The notes beneath the pieces are model-generated. The model had not been told where the DNA came from and ran no database searches. It was given only the letters and a program-made list of their open reading frames with translations. A stretch of 64,000 nucleotides of DNA from SZUA-36 sp963704855 (lineage in GTDB: Bacteria; Pseudomonadota; Gammaproteobacteria; Xanthomonadales; SZUA-36), in contig CAVPHY010000024.1 in the NCBI GenBank assembly GCA_963704855.1, forward strand, positions 186,001-250,000, written 5' to 3'. Positions 62,986-64,000 of this stretch are shown in pieces; positions within the stretch are counted from its first letter, which is position 1, and every line of letters starts with the position of its first letter. The position numbers and the translations under genes were made by a program.

Positions 62986-64000
62986 TCAGGTTTTCCAGGT
63001 CTCGGAAAACAGACGAAGTAAGTTACCACCCATGATTTTGGTTACCCGGGCTTCGCTATGCCCGCGCTCCAGCAGCAACCGGCTGAGAGTCTCAAAACGT
63101 GCAGGTGTATTAAGGTCATTGGCAAACAGGTAGCCGGTCTCGGTTTCAAACGGGGCCGCAATACCCAGTTCTTTCCGTTGGGCGGTTGTTTTACGGAATT
63201 GCTCGATGAACTCAGCCGTCACCTCCGTTGGAGAAACAGTACCGTCAGTACCAATGGAAACATGATCTTCTCCCGCCACAGCTAGCGCATGTTCAATATG
63301 CGCAATGACATCGGCTGCCGTCGGCTGCTTGCCCTTCGCGAGGTAGGGCATGATGTAGATTCCGATCACACCGCCGGTTTGCGCAACCGCTTTTATTTCC
63401 TGATCGGTTCTGTGCCTCGGGTGCTCGGCCAATGCATAACAACCCGTATGTGTGAAACTGACGGGGCGGTTTGAGGCGGCAATGGCGTTGGCTGCCGTCT
63501 GTCTTCCACAATGACTCAGATCCACGAGAATGCCCAGTGCGTTCATGCGTTCGATTGCCTCAATTCCGGCCCGGCTCAAGCCTGCGTCAGCCGTCTCCAT
63601 GCATCCATCACCGAGCAGGTTACGCCGGTTGTAGGTTGGCTGGATAACACGGATACCCAGCTGATGAAGGGCGTCAAGCCGATCCGGGTCATCCTCGAAT
63701 GAAACACCGTCCTGCAGCCCGTAAATCAGCCCCGTACTACCCGTGGTTTTGGCCGAACGGATGTCACCGGGGCGACGGATACGGGACAGGGTATCCGGGC
63801 TATTATCGATTTGGCGCTCCCACCTGGCGATGTCCCGGACAATCTTCTCAAATGCCTGCAGGGGCGGCATTGTTCCAACGGTGCCAACCGTGAGATGCGC
63901 TGCCGTCAGCCCCGACTGGCTGACGTGTTCAAGCTCCAGCGCATTGAGCGCAGCGGCCTCATCGATTGAAAGACCACCCGGAAAACCAAGGCCATCGATG
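62986..64000 (-). CDS. Membrane dipeptidase family (M19) peptidase, 5' end outside the window
   Basis: The frame is open to the right edge, with no start needed at 63870. The visible 337 codons include IDGLGFPGGLSIDEAAALN at the edge, the metal-site segment IEAIERMNALGILVDLSHCG, PVSFTHTGCYALAEHPRHRTDQEIKAVAQTGGVIGIYIMPYL and VSIGTDGTVSPTEV, all typical of renal-dipeptidase-type enzymes. These hydrolyse dipeptides or related lactam/ester substrates with a zinc pair. The C-terminus ends FSETWKT. It is convergent with slyX, stop codons 0-1 bp apart. Confidence 0.9.
   Translation of the reverse strand, partial: IDGLGFPGGLSIDEAAALNALELEHVSQSGLTAAHLTVGTVGTMPPLQAFEKIVRDIARWERQIDNSPDTLSRIRRPGDIRSAKTTGSTGLIYGLQDGVSFEDDPDRLDALHQLGIRVIQPTYNRRNLLGDGCMETADAGLSRAGIEAIERMNALGILVDLSHCGRQTAANAIAASNRPVSFTHTGCYALAEHPRHRTDQEIKAVAQTGGVIGIYIMPYLAKGKQPTAADVIAHIEHALAVAGEDHVSIGTDGTVSPTEVTAEFIEQFRKTTAQRKELGIAAPFETETGYLFANDLNTPARFETLSRLLLERGHSEARVTKIMGGNLLRLFSETWKT

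Overview
The window reads as chromosomal DNA of a free-living, probably marine gammaproteobacterium. Pointers are CsrA, SlyX, the CbpA/CbpM pair, a GcvA-like LysR regulator, TonB-dependent uptake and many Sec-exported proteins. The style of the exported proteins (LamG and CSLREA modules, a shared C-terminal F-x-[DN]-G-F-E tail, a WYNP/AWFTYD beta domain) suggests a relative of Xanthomonadales, Wenzhouxiangella or Woeseia; that placement is inference. I saw no tRNA, rRNA, phage, integrase, transposase gene or CRISPR array.

1-5.8 kb: the tail of an unknown gene, then a FadR-type GntR regulator divergent from a TonB-dependent receptor across an AT-rich region with TTGGT-N2-ACCAA operator-like palindromes, then a DUF547 protein. 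5.8-21.9 kb: an accessory block of exported proteins. It holds two jelly-roll-like repeats, four LamG modules, a CSLREA beta-helix protein, a small exported protein, a lysozyme-like protein overlapping a lipoprotein, an Hcp-like protein with a signal peptide, and a 2107-residue multidomain metalloprotease. Five of these proteins share the GFE tail. Short dispersed palindromic repeats lie in the gaps of this block and continue to about 27 kb.

21.9-27 kb: a LysR regulator, a small exported protein, a KDG kinase with an internal deletion, an exported trypsin-like protease with a strong terminator, and a BrnT/BrnA toxin-antitoxin pair. 27-35 kb: a minus-strand run (D-aminoacylase-like lipoprotein, MarC, kynurenine formamidase-like hydrolase, kynureninase), csrA, the glutamate symporter GltS and an atypical Nramp-like transporter. 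35-49.7 kb: mostly housekeeping and envelope genes, including a 1081-aa sortilin-like propeller protein, a TolB-like/TPR membrane protein, a YugP-type zinc peptidase, a CPA1 antiporter, an SLC13/TrkA-C transporter, cbpAM, an exported methyltransferase-like protein, a cyclophilin fusion and a DUF3014 protein.

49.7-64 kb: metabolic genes (an FMN 2-hydroxyacid dehydrogenase next to ilvD, then divergently a CoA-transferase/racemase and an acyl-CoA ligase carrying two frameshifts). A 600-bp gap with dense stem-loops separates these from a frameshifted ABC exporter. A KAP NTPase with an EF-hand, a second exported cyclophilin, a dienelactone hydrolase, a VOC protein, slyX and a dipeptidase running off the right edge follow.

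The most unusual features are the shared GFE tail, the exported Hcp beside a possible lysozyme/immunity pair, the structured gap near 56 kb, the KAP NTPase with altered Walker A and an EF-hand, and the KDG kinase missing a core segment. Three frameshifts within 3 kb (54.4-57.1 kb) may be real decay or assembly indels.
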